Origin: Syntrophomonadaceae bacterium
GTDB lineage: Bacteria; Bacillota; Syntrophomonadia; Syntrophomonadales; Syntrophomonadaceae
NCBI GenBank assembly: GCA_012522955.1
Contig: JAAYJK010000090.1
Span: 1 to 37,987 of the forward strand
Direction: 5' to 3'
Length of the DNA: 37,987 nt
The translations under genes were made by a program, and so were the position numbers. This document shows, in pieces, positions 24,455 through 32,162 of this stretch (positions within the stretch are counted from its first letter, which is position 1; each line of letters starts with the position of its first letter). The notes beneath the pieces were generated by a model. It had not been told where the DNA came from and searched no databases. It saw only the letters and a program-made list of their open reading frames with translations.

Positions 24455-25216
24455 TTATTTTTTCTCCACAAACTTTTTGATCCGCTGGCGGTAATTATCG
24501 GTATCCAACATCTCAAACAGGTACTGGCGTTCCAATTCCAGTCCCTGGCTCAGGTCCAGATCCAAGCCCTGATTTACCGCTTTTTTAATAGCTTGCAGGT
24601 TATAGGGGTCTTTGCTAGCAATACTGGCTGCCAACACCCGAGCCTGAGCCAGGGAGGTACCGGCCTGAACTACAAATTCAACCAGGCCCAGCTCATAAGC
24701 TTCCCGGGCTTCCATGCGGCGGCCGCTAAAGAGCATCTCCTTGGCCTTACCATAACCGATCAGGCGGGCCAGCCTCTGGGTGCTGAACACCAGTCCCAGA
24801 TTGACTCCAACTGCACCCATCACTGCAGTTTCATCGGCAATGCGGATATCGCATGACAGAGCCAATTCAAATCCACCCCCCAGGGTATAGCCATTAAGAG
24901 CGGCAATAACCGGAAAGGGCAGCCGGTAAATCATATCCAACATCCCGTATAAGCGCAAAAAGAAAGCGCGATTTTCTTCTTCGGAATTTTGATTTTGTTC
25001 CACAATGCTGAGGCCAGCGCTGAAGGAGTGCTGGCCGGCACCAGTTATAATCAGTACTGCCGTCTGCTCCGGCAGATTGATACAGGCCGTACTTAAAGCT
25101 TTGATCATAGCAGCGGAGAATACGTTGGCAGGTGGTGCATTCAAGGTAAGAATACTGATATTTCCGTCCGTTTCAGTATCTACCCGTGGTGTTTTTAGAT
25201 TATCGCTTGGCAACAA
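24455..25216 (-). CDS. Crotonase-fold protein lacking second hydratase Glu
   Basis: A 253-residue enoyl-CoA hydratase/isomerase family member. NGYTLGGGFELALSCDIRIA (about 109-128) keeps the first catalytic Glu (Glu117). The position of the second, in the usual QPE motif, is Gly137 (MGAVGVNLG). The oxyanion segments HSFSAGLSI and LGGG are intact. It probably binds an acyl-CoA, but a standard hydration cycle using both Glu is doubtful. Start is TTG with GGGGGT upstream. It converges with the thiolase/DUF35 pair. Confidence 0.87.
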   Translation of the reverse strand: MLPSDNLKTPRVDTETDGNISILTLNAPPANVFSAAMIKALSTACINLPEQTAVLIITGAGQHSFSAGLSIVEQNQNSEEENRAFFLRLYGMLDMIYRLPFPVIAALNGYTLGGGFELALSCDIRIADETAVMGAVGVNLGLVFSTQRLARLIGYGKAKEMLFSGRRMEAREAYELGLVEFVVQAGTSLAQARVLAASIASKDPYNLQAIKKAVNQGLDLDLSQGLELERQYLFEMLDTDNYRQRIKKFVEKK

Positions 25217-25478
25217 TTTAATACCCCCATTCTATAAAAAATAACTGTTATAATAATATTCAAGCTATTGGTAAATATTTTATATTGAATGAGCAAAATC
25301 CTTTAAACAGGAAAATAAAATGCGCAATTGTGCACCGGTATTTGGTGTGGTATATGCGGTGTATCTTAATATCGATTACATTCGTGTCCACCTGTAGAGG
25401 CGGTCTTCGACTGCCAGCTCGGGCCGATACCCAATATGGGTATTATCTGCAAAGCTATTACATATGAGGAGGCGTCTT
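25217..25478. other. Gap with degenerate REP
   Basis: No gene was found. TGTAGAGGCGGTCTTCGACT and GCC (25393-25415) is a decayed GGCGGTC-family palindrome with a broken right arm (copy 7). Confidence 0.6.
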
Positions 25479-26141
25479 ATGAAATTAGCCATTTTTGATT
25501 TTGATGGAACCTTATTTTTAAAAGACACTCTATTCTTCCTGGCCGAAGAATGGCTTCGGCAGGGTAAATCCAGGCTTAAATACATATCAATCTATCTCTC
25601 CATCATGCCCGTATTTATCATGTATAAATTGGGTCTGGTCTCCCGCGCCCATATGAAATACCAGGCCATGACCAAGTTCCAGAGAATATTCGCCGGCCTC
25701 AGCCAGTCACAGATTGGAGATTTCTTTCAGCAGACCAAACCCCATTTATCCCGCTATTACAACCCTCAGGTCCTGGCGGAAATTAAAAAGGCCCAGGCCC
25801 AGAGATTTCACCTGGTCCTGCTCTCCGGGGCTTATTCCATGCTCCTGGAACAGGTAGCCCAGGATCTCAAGTTGGATACGGTTATCGGGGCCGAGCTCTA
25901 TTTTAAGGATGGGACTATTGATTATCGCCGGGAAATATCCTTTGTAGACGGAATAAACAAGCTCAATTTGCTGCAAGAGGTCTTTGCCGAGCAGGAAGTG
26001 GATTGGTTGGCCAGCCGATCCTACGGCGACAGCTTCGATGATCTTCTGGCCCTGGAAGTAGCCGGGGAAAGAGTAGCAGTAAACCCGGAAACCAGGCTTC
26101 TGGATTACGCCCGGGATAATGACTGGCGGGTCCTGGCCTGA
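25479..26141 (+). CDS. HAD-superfamily (IB, SerB-like) hydrolase
   Basis: A 220-residue phosphatase-like protein. Motif I is FDFDGTLF (nucleophile and acid/base Asp at the start), motif II is LLSGAYSMLLEQVA, and motif III/IV is the YGDSFDDLLALEVAG segment. A helical cap fills residues 25-105. GAGGAGG at 25466-25472 favours ATG 25479 over ATG 25464. The IB subfamily includes phosphoserine phosphatase and membrane-lipid phosphatases; the substrate is not evident. It lies alone among acyl-CoA genes. Confidence 0.85.
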   Translation: MKLAIFDFDGTLFLKDTLFFLAEEWLRQGKSRLKYISIYLSIMPVFIMYKLGLVSRAHMKYQAMTKFQRIFAGLSQSQIGDFFQQTKPHLSRYYNPQVLAEIKKAQAQRFHLVLLSGAYSMLLEQVAQDLKLDTVIGAELYFKDGTIDYRREISFVDGINKLNLLQEVFAEQEVDWLASRSYGDSFDDLLALEVAGERVAVNPETRLLDYARDNDWRVLA

Positions 26142-26155
26142 CCTCAGGGAGGACC

Positions 26156-26180
26156 TGTAGGGGCGGTCTTCGACCGCCCG
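26156..26180 (+). repeat. REP-like palindrome, GGCGGTC family, copy 8
   Basis: TGTAGGGGCGGTCTTCGACC followed by GCCCG; arms are perfect and the loop is TTC. It lies between convergent genes. Confidence 0.88.
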
Positions 26181-26204
26181 CTATTACCGGTCGCCCCGGT
26201 TACA

Positions 26205-26966
26205 CTAGGTCAGGGGAGTAGCCATGAAAATCGGGGATTTACCCTCTTTAACATTTTCCGGCCGATAGTCGTAATACTGGGGATCCTCATTTTCCATCTT
26301 ATCCAAGATGTGCTGGTAGGTCCGTCTCTTCATCTCCGCCAGAGTAGTTCTGGATTTATTAAAAGTTCTGGCCAAAGCAACTGCTTCCTCCAGGGTTTTC
26401 TCCGAGTTTTCACAGGCCTTGAGAATAACATTATGCTTTTGGAGCTCAGCCGCTCCCACTCTTTCTCCGGTCCATAGCATTCTGATTAAGAGGTGATAGG
26501 GCATTATGCGTTTCATCCATTCAATCATGGAAGGGGCAAACTGAATGCCCAGATCAATTTCCGGGAAAACGAAATAACCCCGGTCCGATCGCATAAATCT
26601 GAAATCGCAGGCACCGGCCAGAAGGGCTCCATTGCCAAAAGCATGACCGGTGATAGCAGCAATGGTAGGAATAGGAGACATTAGCATGGTACGAAAGACC
26701 TCATTATTCCTATACATCCAGGCGCTAAGCAGGGTATAGTAATCCTTTTCTTGCCGCAACCTACCCATCCATTTCAAGTCCACCCCCAGGCAGAAATTCT
26801 TGGGGTCACTGGAAGTAAGCACCAGGGCTTTGATTTCGCTATCAGCTATTATTTCCTCGTAGGTCTCCAGCATGGATTCGGTCCATTCCGGGTTGTTCCG
26901 GTTCTCGCCGTTATTCATTATCATTATTGCCACTGTACCGTCTTTTTTCCATTCTACGATTGCCAT
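26205..26966 (-). CDS. Crotonase-fold protein, probable delta3-delta2-enoyl-CoA isomerase
   Basis: A 253-residue crotonase family member. GHAFGNGALLAGACDFRFMR (about 107-126) has Leu115 where hydratases have the first Glu. FPEIDLGI keeps the second (Glu136). A single Glu at this place, with the CDFRFMRSDRGYF context, fits the delta3-delta2-enoyl-CoA isomerase pattern (ECI/PECI). Such an enzyme shifts double bonds during oxidation of unsaturated fatty acids. It is divergent from the long acyl-CoA dehydrogenase gene, sharing a 130-base control region. GGAGGGC precedes the ATG. Confidence 0.82.
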   Translation of the reverse strand: MAIVEWKKDGTVAIMIMNNGENRNNPEWTESMLETYEEIIADSEIKALVLTSSDPKNFCLGVDLKWMGRLRQEKDYYTLLSAWMYRNNEVFRTMLMSPIPTIAAITGHAFGNGALLAGACDFRFMRSDRGYFVFPEIDLGIQFAPSMIEWMKRIMPYHLLIRMLWTGERVGAAELQKHNVILKACENSEKTLEEAVALARTFNKSRTTLAEMKRRTYQHILDKMENEDPQYYDYRPENVKEGKSPIFMATPLT

Positions 26967-27002
26967 GAGCCAGCCCTCCTAATGTAAGTTTTGCTACGTA
27001 TT

Positions 27003-27057
27003 ATACTAATCGTATTATATAGCAAAGAATATACTGTTACAATAATACGAATAATAT
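27003..27057. promoter_or_regulatory. Inverted-repeat operator in divergent promoter region
   Basis: ATACTAATCGTATTAT (27003-27018) and ATAATACGAATAATAT (27042-27057) are inverted copies, 14 of 16 matching, centred between the divergent isomerase and dehydrogenase genes. The AT-rich context also offers -10-like sequences both ways. MarR or TetR-type control is plausible; which regulator acts is not shown. Confidence 0.55.
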
Positions 27058-27096
27058 TATAATATAAGGTATAAATATATTTGAAAGGAGCCAGCT

Positions 27097-28812
27097 ATGA
27101 ACCTACTACTGAACCCTAAACAATACAGAGATCGGAATTACCCTGATGAACGTTCCAAAGAGATAATGCTAAAGATGATCGAATGGTTTGAGAACAAAGG
27201 ACTGGCAAATCATAAAGAACAGTACCATAAACATGAATTTTGTGAGGATTTCCAGCAGTTCGTAACCGAGGAAGGCTTCTTTGAAACTCTCTTCCTCCCC
27301 AGCGGCTATGGCTCTGATCCAGATCAGTACTACAGCACCTACCGGATGTATGAGTTTTCTGAAATCTGTGGCTTTTACGGAGCTGCCTACTGGTATGCCT
27401 TCCATGTGTCTACCCTGGGGCTGGATCCAGTTTTACTGGGAGACAATGAAGAAGCCAAACACCTGGCTGCTGCCAAACTCAAGGAAAATGCCCTCTGCGC
27501 CTTCGCCCTTTCTGAGAAAGAACATGGAGCAGACATCTATTCCACCGAAACCAAGCTGTATCCCCAAGAGGATGGAAGCTACCTAGCCCGGGGCAACAAG
27601 TACTACATCGGCAACGGCAATGTGGCTAGCACGGTAACGGTTTTCGGCAAGATCGATGGAACCGACGAATATGTGTTCTTTGTAGTGGATGCAGCCCATC
27701 CCAAGTATGAATGCGTCAAAAGAATAACCGATTCCAACCAGCAGTATGTGGCGGAAATCAAATTGCATGACTACCCCATTAGCGAAGCTGAAATACTGTC
27801 CCGGGGCCCCAAGGCCTGGGATGATATGCTGAACACTATCAACATATGCAAATTCAACATCGGCTCCGGTGCTACCGGCATAGTAACCCACTCTTTCTAT
27901 GAATCCTTAAACCACGCATATAAGCGGATACTCTACGGTAAAAGAGTCACCGAGTTTGCTCAGATCAAGCGGCTGTTCTGTGATTCCTGGCTGCGTATTA
28001 TGGGTATGAAGCTCTTTGGCCTCAGAGCCACCGACTATATGCGAGTGGCCAACGATAATGACAAGCGCTATCTGCTCTTTAATCCAGTTATGAAAATGAA
28101 AGTAGCCATGCAAGGGGAAAAAGTGCATGAACTACTCTTTGATATTATTGCCGCCAAAGGCTTTGAAAAAGACATGTATTTCGAGCAAGCAGTAAAAGAA
28201 CTAGTGGGATTCTCCAAACTGGAAGGTACCCGGCACGTGAACATGGCCCTGATCATTAAGCTCATTCCCAGTTATATGTTTAGTCCGGGAGAATTCCAAG
28301 AAATAGGTAGAATCACCGACAATCGCAATGAGGAATACCTCTTCCGGCAGGGACGTACCCGAGGATATGCCAGGACCAAATTCCATGACTTCAACTTAGC
28401 CTATAATAGTGTATCCCATCTTCCCAATGTCCAGGTATATATGGAGCAAATAAAGGCTTACCAAGAGTTCCTGAAAATATCCGGGGAAGGTCTCGACCAG
28501 CAAATGAAAGACTTCGATTATCTGCTGGCAGTAGGGGAAATCTTCACTATGGTGGCCTATGGTCAGCTTATCATTGAAAGCGCAAAAATTGAGGGCGTCA
28601 GTGATGAGATCCTGAACCAGATCTTCGACGTTTATGTAAGGGATTTCTCCGCCTATGCGGTAGAATTATACGGAAAACCCGTCAACACCGAAGCTCAGCT
28701 GGGAAGTATCATGAAAATGATCAAGCGGCCGGTACCCGACCAAGCCCAGTTCGAAAAGATACTCCAGGAAGAAGTATACAGCCTGGTAGATGTGTATATT
28801 CAGAATCCCTAA
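27097..28812 (+). CDS. Long acyl-CoA dehydrogenase
   Basis: A 571-residue flavoenzyme, about 190 residues longer than the classical family. CAFALSEKEHGADIYSTET and LARGNKYYIGNGNVASTVTV are the FAD/acyl-binding motifs of the middle domain. GFSKLEGTRHVNMALI includes an EGT that could supply the base. The extra C-terminal region (about 410-571) is mainly helical, as in very-long-chain or AidB-like members. GAAAGGAG precedes the ATG. It should pass electrons to an electron-transfer flavoprotein. Chain length is not predictable. Confidence 0.88.
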   Translation: MNLLLNPKQYRDRNYPDERSKEIMLKMIEWFENKGLANHKEQYHKHEFCEDFQQFVTEEGFFETLFLPSGYGSDPDQYYSTYRMYEFSEICGFYGAAYWYAFHVSTLGLDPVLLGDNEEAKHLAAAKLKENALCAFALSEKEHGADIYSTETKLYPQEDGSYLARGNKYYIGNGNVASTVTVFGKIDGTDEYVFFVVDAAHPKYECVKRITDSNQQYVAEIKLHDYPISEAEILSRGPKAWDDMLNTINICKFNIGSGATGIVTHSFYESLNHAYKRILYGKRVTEFAQIKRLFCDSWLRIMGMKLFGLRATDYMRVANDNDKRYLLFNPVMKMKVAMQGEKVHELLFDIIAAKGFEKDMYFEQAVKELVGFSKLEGTRHVNMALIIKLIPSYMFSPGEFQEIGRITDNRNEEYLFRQGRTRGYARTKFHDFNLAYNSVSHLPNVQVYMEQIKAYQEFLKISGEGLDQQMKDFDYLLAVGEIFTMVAYGQLIIESAKIEGVSDEILNQIFDVYVRDFSAYAVELYGKPVNTEAQLGSIMKMIKRPVPDQAQFEKILQEEVYSLVDVYIQNP

Positions 28813-28830
28813 TCCAAGAGTGTCCGAACA

Positions 28831-28852
28831 GGGGCACAGGTTTCCTGTCCCC
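28831..28852 (+). terminator. Stem-loop after long acyl-CoA dehydrogenase
   Basis: GGGGCACAGG-TTT-CCTGTCCCC: nine base pairs with one bulged C, just past the stop. There is no T run, so termination is uncertain. The GGGGACAGG arm resembles the units at 20293 and 34771. Confidence 0.5.
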
Positions 28853-28870
28853 CTGTCTCACACGTAAACA

Positions 28871-28937
28871 AGTCGCCCGTATGGGGGCGACCTACCATTC
28901 GCCCGCCACCATGTAGGGGAGACCTGAGGTCGCCCGC
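28871..28937. repeat. Two REP-like palindromes, GGGCGACC family
   Basis: AGTCGCCCGTATGGGGGCGA (28871-28890) and GGGAGACCTGAGGTCGCCC (28917-28935) are two imperfect members in tandem. Confidence 0.75.
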
Positions 28938-29033
28938 CCTGATCCCAGTAATATAATTTGGCCTAATCCTGGGCAAGCAGGATTAGGCTCTAATTAAGCC
29001 AATAAGGGGCCATTAATCTATAAGAGGGGGTGA

Positions 29034-29498
29034 TTGATTTTGGACTTCACAGACTTTGTTTGTTTTAACTTAAAGAGTATCAACAAAAGAGTTGAAAAGC
29101 ACATGGCCTTATTTTTTGATTCCTTTGGTATTAGTGTTTCCCAGGCCTTTATATTATTTTGTCTTTTGGACCATGATGGTTCCATCCTTTCAGAAATAGG
29201 AGCACGAGCCCAGATAGAAGCTTCCTCCCTGACTGCTATGACTGATAAGCTTGACCGGATGGGATTGGTGGAACGCACCCTGGATCCCCACAATCGAAGA
29301 ATAGTTAGACTTTATATCACTCCGAAAGGCAGAGAGACAGCCGAGATTATCAAGCAAAGAGGAGAAAAATTCGATCAATATTTACGCGGTAATTTGGGCC
29401 AGGATCTTGATAAATTATTTGATTGCCTGGCCAGTATTAATTCCAGTATCGATAAGCTTTCTCAATCTACCGATGGTCATGGAAATATCCAACTATAA
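29034..29498 (+). CDS. MarR-family transcriptional regulator
   Basis: A 154-residue winged-helix regulator. The helix-turn-helix is in GSILSEIGARAQIEASSLTAMTDKLDRMGLVERT; the wing is DPHNRRIVRLYITPKGRE. Helices at both ends give the usual dimer interface. The start is uncertain: TTG 29034 or TTG 29040, behind AGAGGGGG at 29022-29030. It precedes the DapB-like gene by 31 bases and probably regulates nearby acyl-CoA genes, its ligand perhaps an acyl-CoA. Confidence 0.88.
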   Translation: MILDFTDFVCFNLKSINKRVEKHMALFFDSFGISVSQAFILFCLLDHDGSILSEIGARAQIEASSLTAMTDKLDRMGLVERTLDPHNRRIVRLYITPKGRETAEIIKQRGEKFDQYLRGNLGQDLDKLFDCLASINSSIDKLSQSTDGHGNIQL

Positions 29499-29529
29499 GA
29501 CAAATATTATGGAATAGGGGCTGATATAT

Positions 29530-30570
29530 ATGAAGAAATATCGGGTAATCATTTGGGGAATGGGCAGTGTGGGACGCTATGCGGTAAAAATGATCCAGCA
29601 GAAAAAATCCTTGGAATTGGTTGGGGCCATTGATATTGATCCCTCCAAGGTAGGCCGGGATGCGGGCGAGGTTTTTGCTTTTCCTCACACCGGGGTCATA
29701 ATTTCGGATGATATCGATGCAGTGCTCAAGCTGGATGCCCATGTAGTTCTGCTCTACCTACCTACCATTTATGAATCTGGCAATATGCGTCCCAGCGGCT
29801 ATGGACCCATGGCAGAAAATATTTGCCGGGCCCTTAAGGCCAAGAAAAATGTGCTGACACCGCTTCCCGTTTACCATGTTCACAAAACAGCGCCTGCAAT
29901 ATATGAAATGATTAATCAATGTGCCCTGGAGAATGGAGTCAGCTATGTGCAGCAGGGGATTTTCCCGGGCTTGTTCAACCCCTACCTGCCGGTGGTTCTT
30001 TCTTCCATGGCAGGACGGGTGGACCGGGTAATTGTTACCGGTGGGGAGGATGACGCTAACAATGCCTCTCCCTGGGTGCGGGTATTCGGTTACGGAAAAG
30101 ATCCAGCCACCTTCAACAGCCAACGGCTTAAGGATATTATTACCTCTTACTATGGCCCGGCGGTAATGGAAATCGCGGACAGAGTAGGCCTTGAATATGA
30201 TGAATATGTGGAGAACCATGAAATCTTTACCGCCAAGGAGGAGCTAAATCCGCCCTGGGGCCCGGTAAAGCCGGGCAGTATTTCCGCCCACCTCTTTTCC
30301 ATGCGTTGTTTGCGGGACGGCCGGGAGCTTACTGGATTTCATTTTGTTCATAAGGTTTGCCATGAGCTCCAACCCGACCCCCCTATAGCAGATACAATTA
30401 GCATTGAAGGAGAGCCCAATATTAGCGTTAGCATAAAAGGCATGCTTCGATCAGTTGAACCTTTCGCCAGCAGTGCAGCGCCAAGTGTTAATCTTATCCC
30501 TCAGTGTGTTGAGGCCCCCCCTGGCTTTCAGAATGCCCTGGATCTTCCGGCATCCAAACCAGTATGGTAA
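29530..30570 (+). CDS. DapB-like NAD(P)-dependent dehydrogenase
   Basis: A 346-residue protein. The Rossmann motif VIIWGMGSVGRYAVKMI (about 6-22) and VGAIDIDPSKVGRDAGE fit the dihydrodipicolinate reductase N-terminal domain. The overall shape, with VSYVQQGIFPGLFNPYLP, fits 2,4-diaminopentanoate dehydrogenase-like proteins rather than lysine-pathway DapB. The substrate is unknown. It follows the MarR gene on the same strand and converges with the shortened acyl-CoA ligase; a REP array lies between. Confidence 0.8.
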   Translation: MKKYRVIIWGMGSVGRYAVKMIQQKKSLELVGAIDIDPSKVGRDAGEVFAFPHTGVIISDDIDAVLKLDAHVVLLYLPTIYESGNMRPSGYGPMAENICRALKAKKNVLTPLPVYHVHKTAPAIYEMINQCALENGVSYVQQGIFPGLFNPYLPVVLSSMAGRVDRVIVTGGEDDANNASPWVRVFGYGKDPATFNSQRLKDIITSYYGPAVMEIADRVGLEYDEYVENHEIFTAKEELNPPWGPVKPGSISAHLFSMRCLRDGRELTGFHFVHKVCHELQPDPPIADTISIEGEPNISVSIKGMLRSVEPFASSAAPSVNLIPQCVEAPPGFQNALDLPASKPVW

Positions 30571-30600
30571 GTCACATACCTAATTGCACCTGCGAGCAAA

Positions 30601-30624
30601 TGTAGGGGCGGTCTTTGACCGCCC
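30601..30624 (+). repeat. REP-like palindrome, GGCGGTC family, copy 9
   Basis: TGTAGGGGCGGTCTTTGACC followed by GCCC; perfect arms. It lies 110 bases from the truncated ligase end. Confidence 0.9.
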
Positions 30625-30673
30625 GTTACTACATATTAATGAATAATACCCACCGGTAAACCATGAGTCACAT

Positions 30674-30723
30674 GCGGGCGACCCCAGGTCGCCCCCTTGC
30701 ACGCCGTCGCAGGTCGCCCCTAC
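30674..30723. repeat. REP-like palindromes, GGGCGACC family
   Basis: GGGCGACC-CCA-GGTCGCCC (30676-30694), then a half unit GTCGCAGGTCGCCCCTACA (30706-30724). It stops about 10 bases from the stop codon of the shortened ligase. Confidence 0.82.
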
Positions 30724-30734
30724 ACCAATAGCTG

Positions 30735-32093
30735 TTAACGATTAATGAAGCGAAGACCATGGTAGTTGCGATAGTTATGATAATAGCCCTTTGTACCCAA
30801 ATAAAGGATACCTTCCTTGGTCTTTACTGCATCGGTGGCCTCTGGCTGATTATAATAGCCCAGGAACACCATGGGACCTTCAACGCAAACCTCGCCTATT
30901 TCTCCCGGATCAACTTCACACCGGGCGGTTCCCTTCGGGTCCATTGATCTGCGAACAGACACCTTAGCCAGGTCCGGGAAGGTCTGACCAACCTGATCCA
31001 GCACCTCACCCACGGTGGCTCCTTTGGTAGTGTGGCTTATATACCCAGCGGCTTCAGTTTTTCCGTAGGCCGTGTACCAAGTGGGAGCCATCTGGGCTAG
31101 TTTTTCCAGGAAAGCTTTATCCAGGGTACCCCCGTCAAAACCTACGCTGCGCAGGCTGGTAATATTATACTTCTGGTAAGCCGGTAAAGCCCAGATACTC
31201 TGAAGCTGAGAGGCAAGAAATATGGCATGGGTAGGTTGGAACTTTTCAATATTATTTAAGACCTCATCAGCTTTGAAGTCAGGCATGGTTACTACGCAGC
31301 CGCCGTTAGCCCAAGTAGCAGCGGGCTGAATGGTTCCAGCAAACTCACTGCTGGGTCTGGCATTTAATGACTTCCAATTGCTGCCAAACAAGCCGACTCC
31401 CCGCACCGTTAGCTGGGTATTTATTATAGTTGCTTCATGGCATATAAGGACTGGCTTAGTATCGCCGGTAATGTCCGAAGCAAAGAGAATAATGTGGGGA
31501 TCACGGGTGTTCAGTGAGGCATATGTCTGACGGGATAAATCTAAAAGATCCTGGCGATTCTCAATTTCTTTCAGGGCGGCGCCAGAAAAATACTGCTGAA
31601 AATCCAGGGACTCAGGGGCCAGACCTCCATTATCAGCGCTGGGGTCCAACTGGAATATATACTTAAGACTGGGGATTCCAGCTTTTAGGGCTGCGGCTAA
31701 TTCAGTAAATCCCCCCTTCGGAGTTTGACCCAGGAAAGCTACCGGTTTCAAGGGCTCAAGATCACGGACGACCTGGGCAGGCTGCAGCTCTACATCCATA
31801 GGTGCCAGGATTGCTCCTATGGAAGCACAGGCCATCATCATAAAATAGAATTCTGGCTCCGGCGGCATCTGTACCGCTACAATATCACCCTTTTTAACCC
31901 CCAACTCAAGCAATTTCATGGCATAGAGGGTGTTCATTTCATCATAATCCGTGTAGTCGTAGACCTGCTCAGTATCGGCACATATCAAAGCCTCTCCCTG
32001 AGGGGTGATAGTAGCCCACTTCTTTATATAATCAGGAAGCAACGGCAGCTTCCAGTATTCGTATACATCTTTGGATGCTGGAACCTTTAGCAT
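30735..32093 (-). CDS. Truncated acyl-CoA ligase paralogue, probably inactive
   Basis: A 452-residue homologue of the neighbouring ligase (both start ML-DVYEYWKLPL), collinear for its whole length. It ends at GLRFINR, where the neighbour has the hinge motif SGRRKFVIK. The whole C-terminal domain, with the adenylation Lys, is missing. The P-loop reads ASDITGDTK (205-213) where the neighbour has TTGTTGDPK. The YTGD motif is YLGTKG. It should not adenylate acids. The frame is nevertheless open for 452 codons, with AGGAAAGG before ATG 32093 (preferred over 32102). It may be a decaying duplicate or a non-catalytic partner. Confidence 0.85.
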   Translation of the reverse strand: MLKVPASKDVYEYWKLPLLPDYIKKWATITPQGEALICADTEQVYDYTDYDEMNTLYAMKLLELGVKKGDIVAVQMPPEPEFYFMMMACASIGAILAPMDVELQPAQVVRDLEPLKPVAFLGQTPKGGFTELAAALKAGIPSLKYIFQLDPSADNGGLAPESLDFQQYFSGAALKEIENRQDLLDLSRQTYASLNTRDPHIILFASDITGDTKPVLICHEATIINTQLTVRGVGLFGSNWKSLNARPSSEFAGTIQPAATWANGGCVVTMPDFKADEVLNNIEKFQPTHAIFLASQLQSIWALPAYQKYNITSLRSVGFDGGTLDKAFLEKLAQMAPTWYTAYGKTEAAGYISHTTKGATVGEVLDQVGQTFPDLAKVSVRRSMDPKGTARCEVDPGEIGEVCVEGPMVFLGYYNQPEATDAVKTKEGILYLGTKGYYHNYRNYHGLRFINR

Positions 32094-32162
32094 ATTGATC
32101 ATCCTTTCCTGCTAAAATGCTGTATTATAAACTGGAATTACTTGACAGCCAACCAGTATAGG

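Noticed and set aside
30571-30734. Frameshift hiding the C-terminal domain of the short ligase
   Set aside because: Only 164 bases remain before the convergent gene, too few for about 120 residues, and they are REP sequence.
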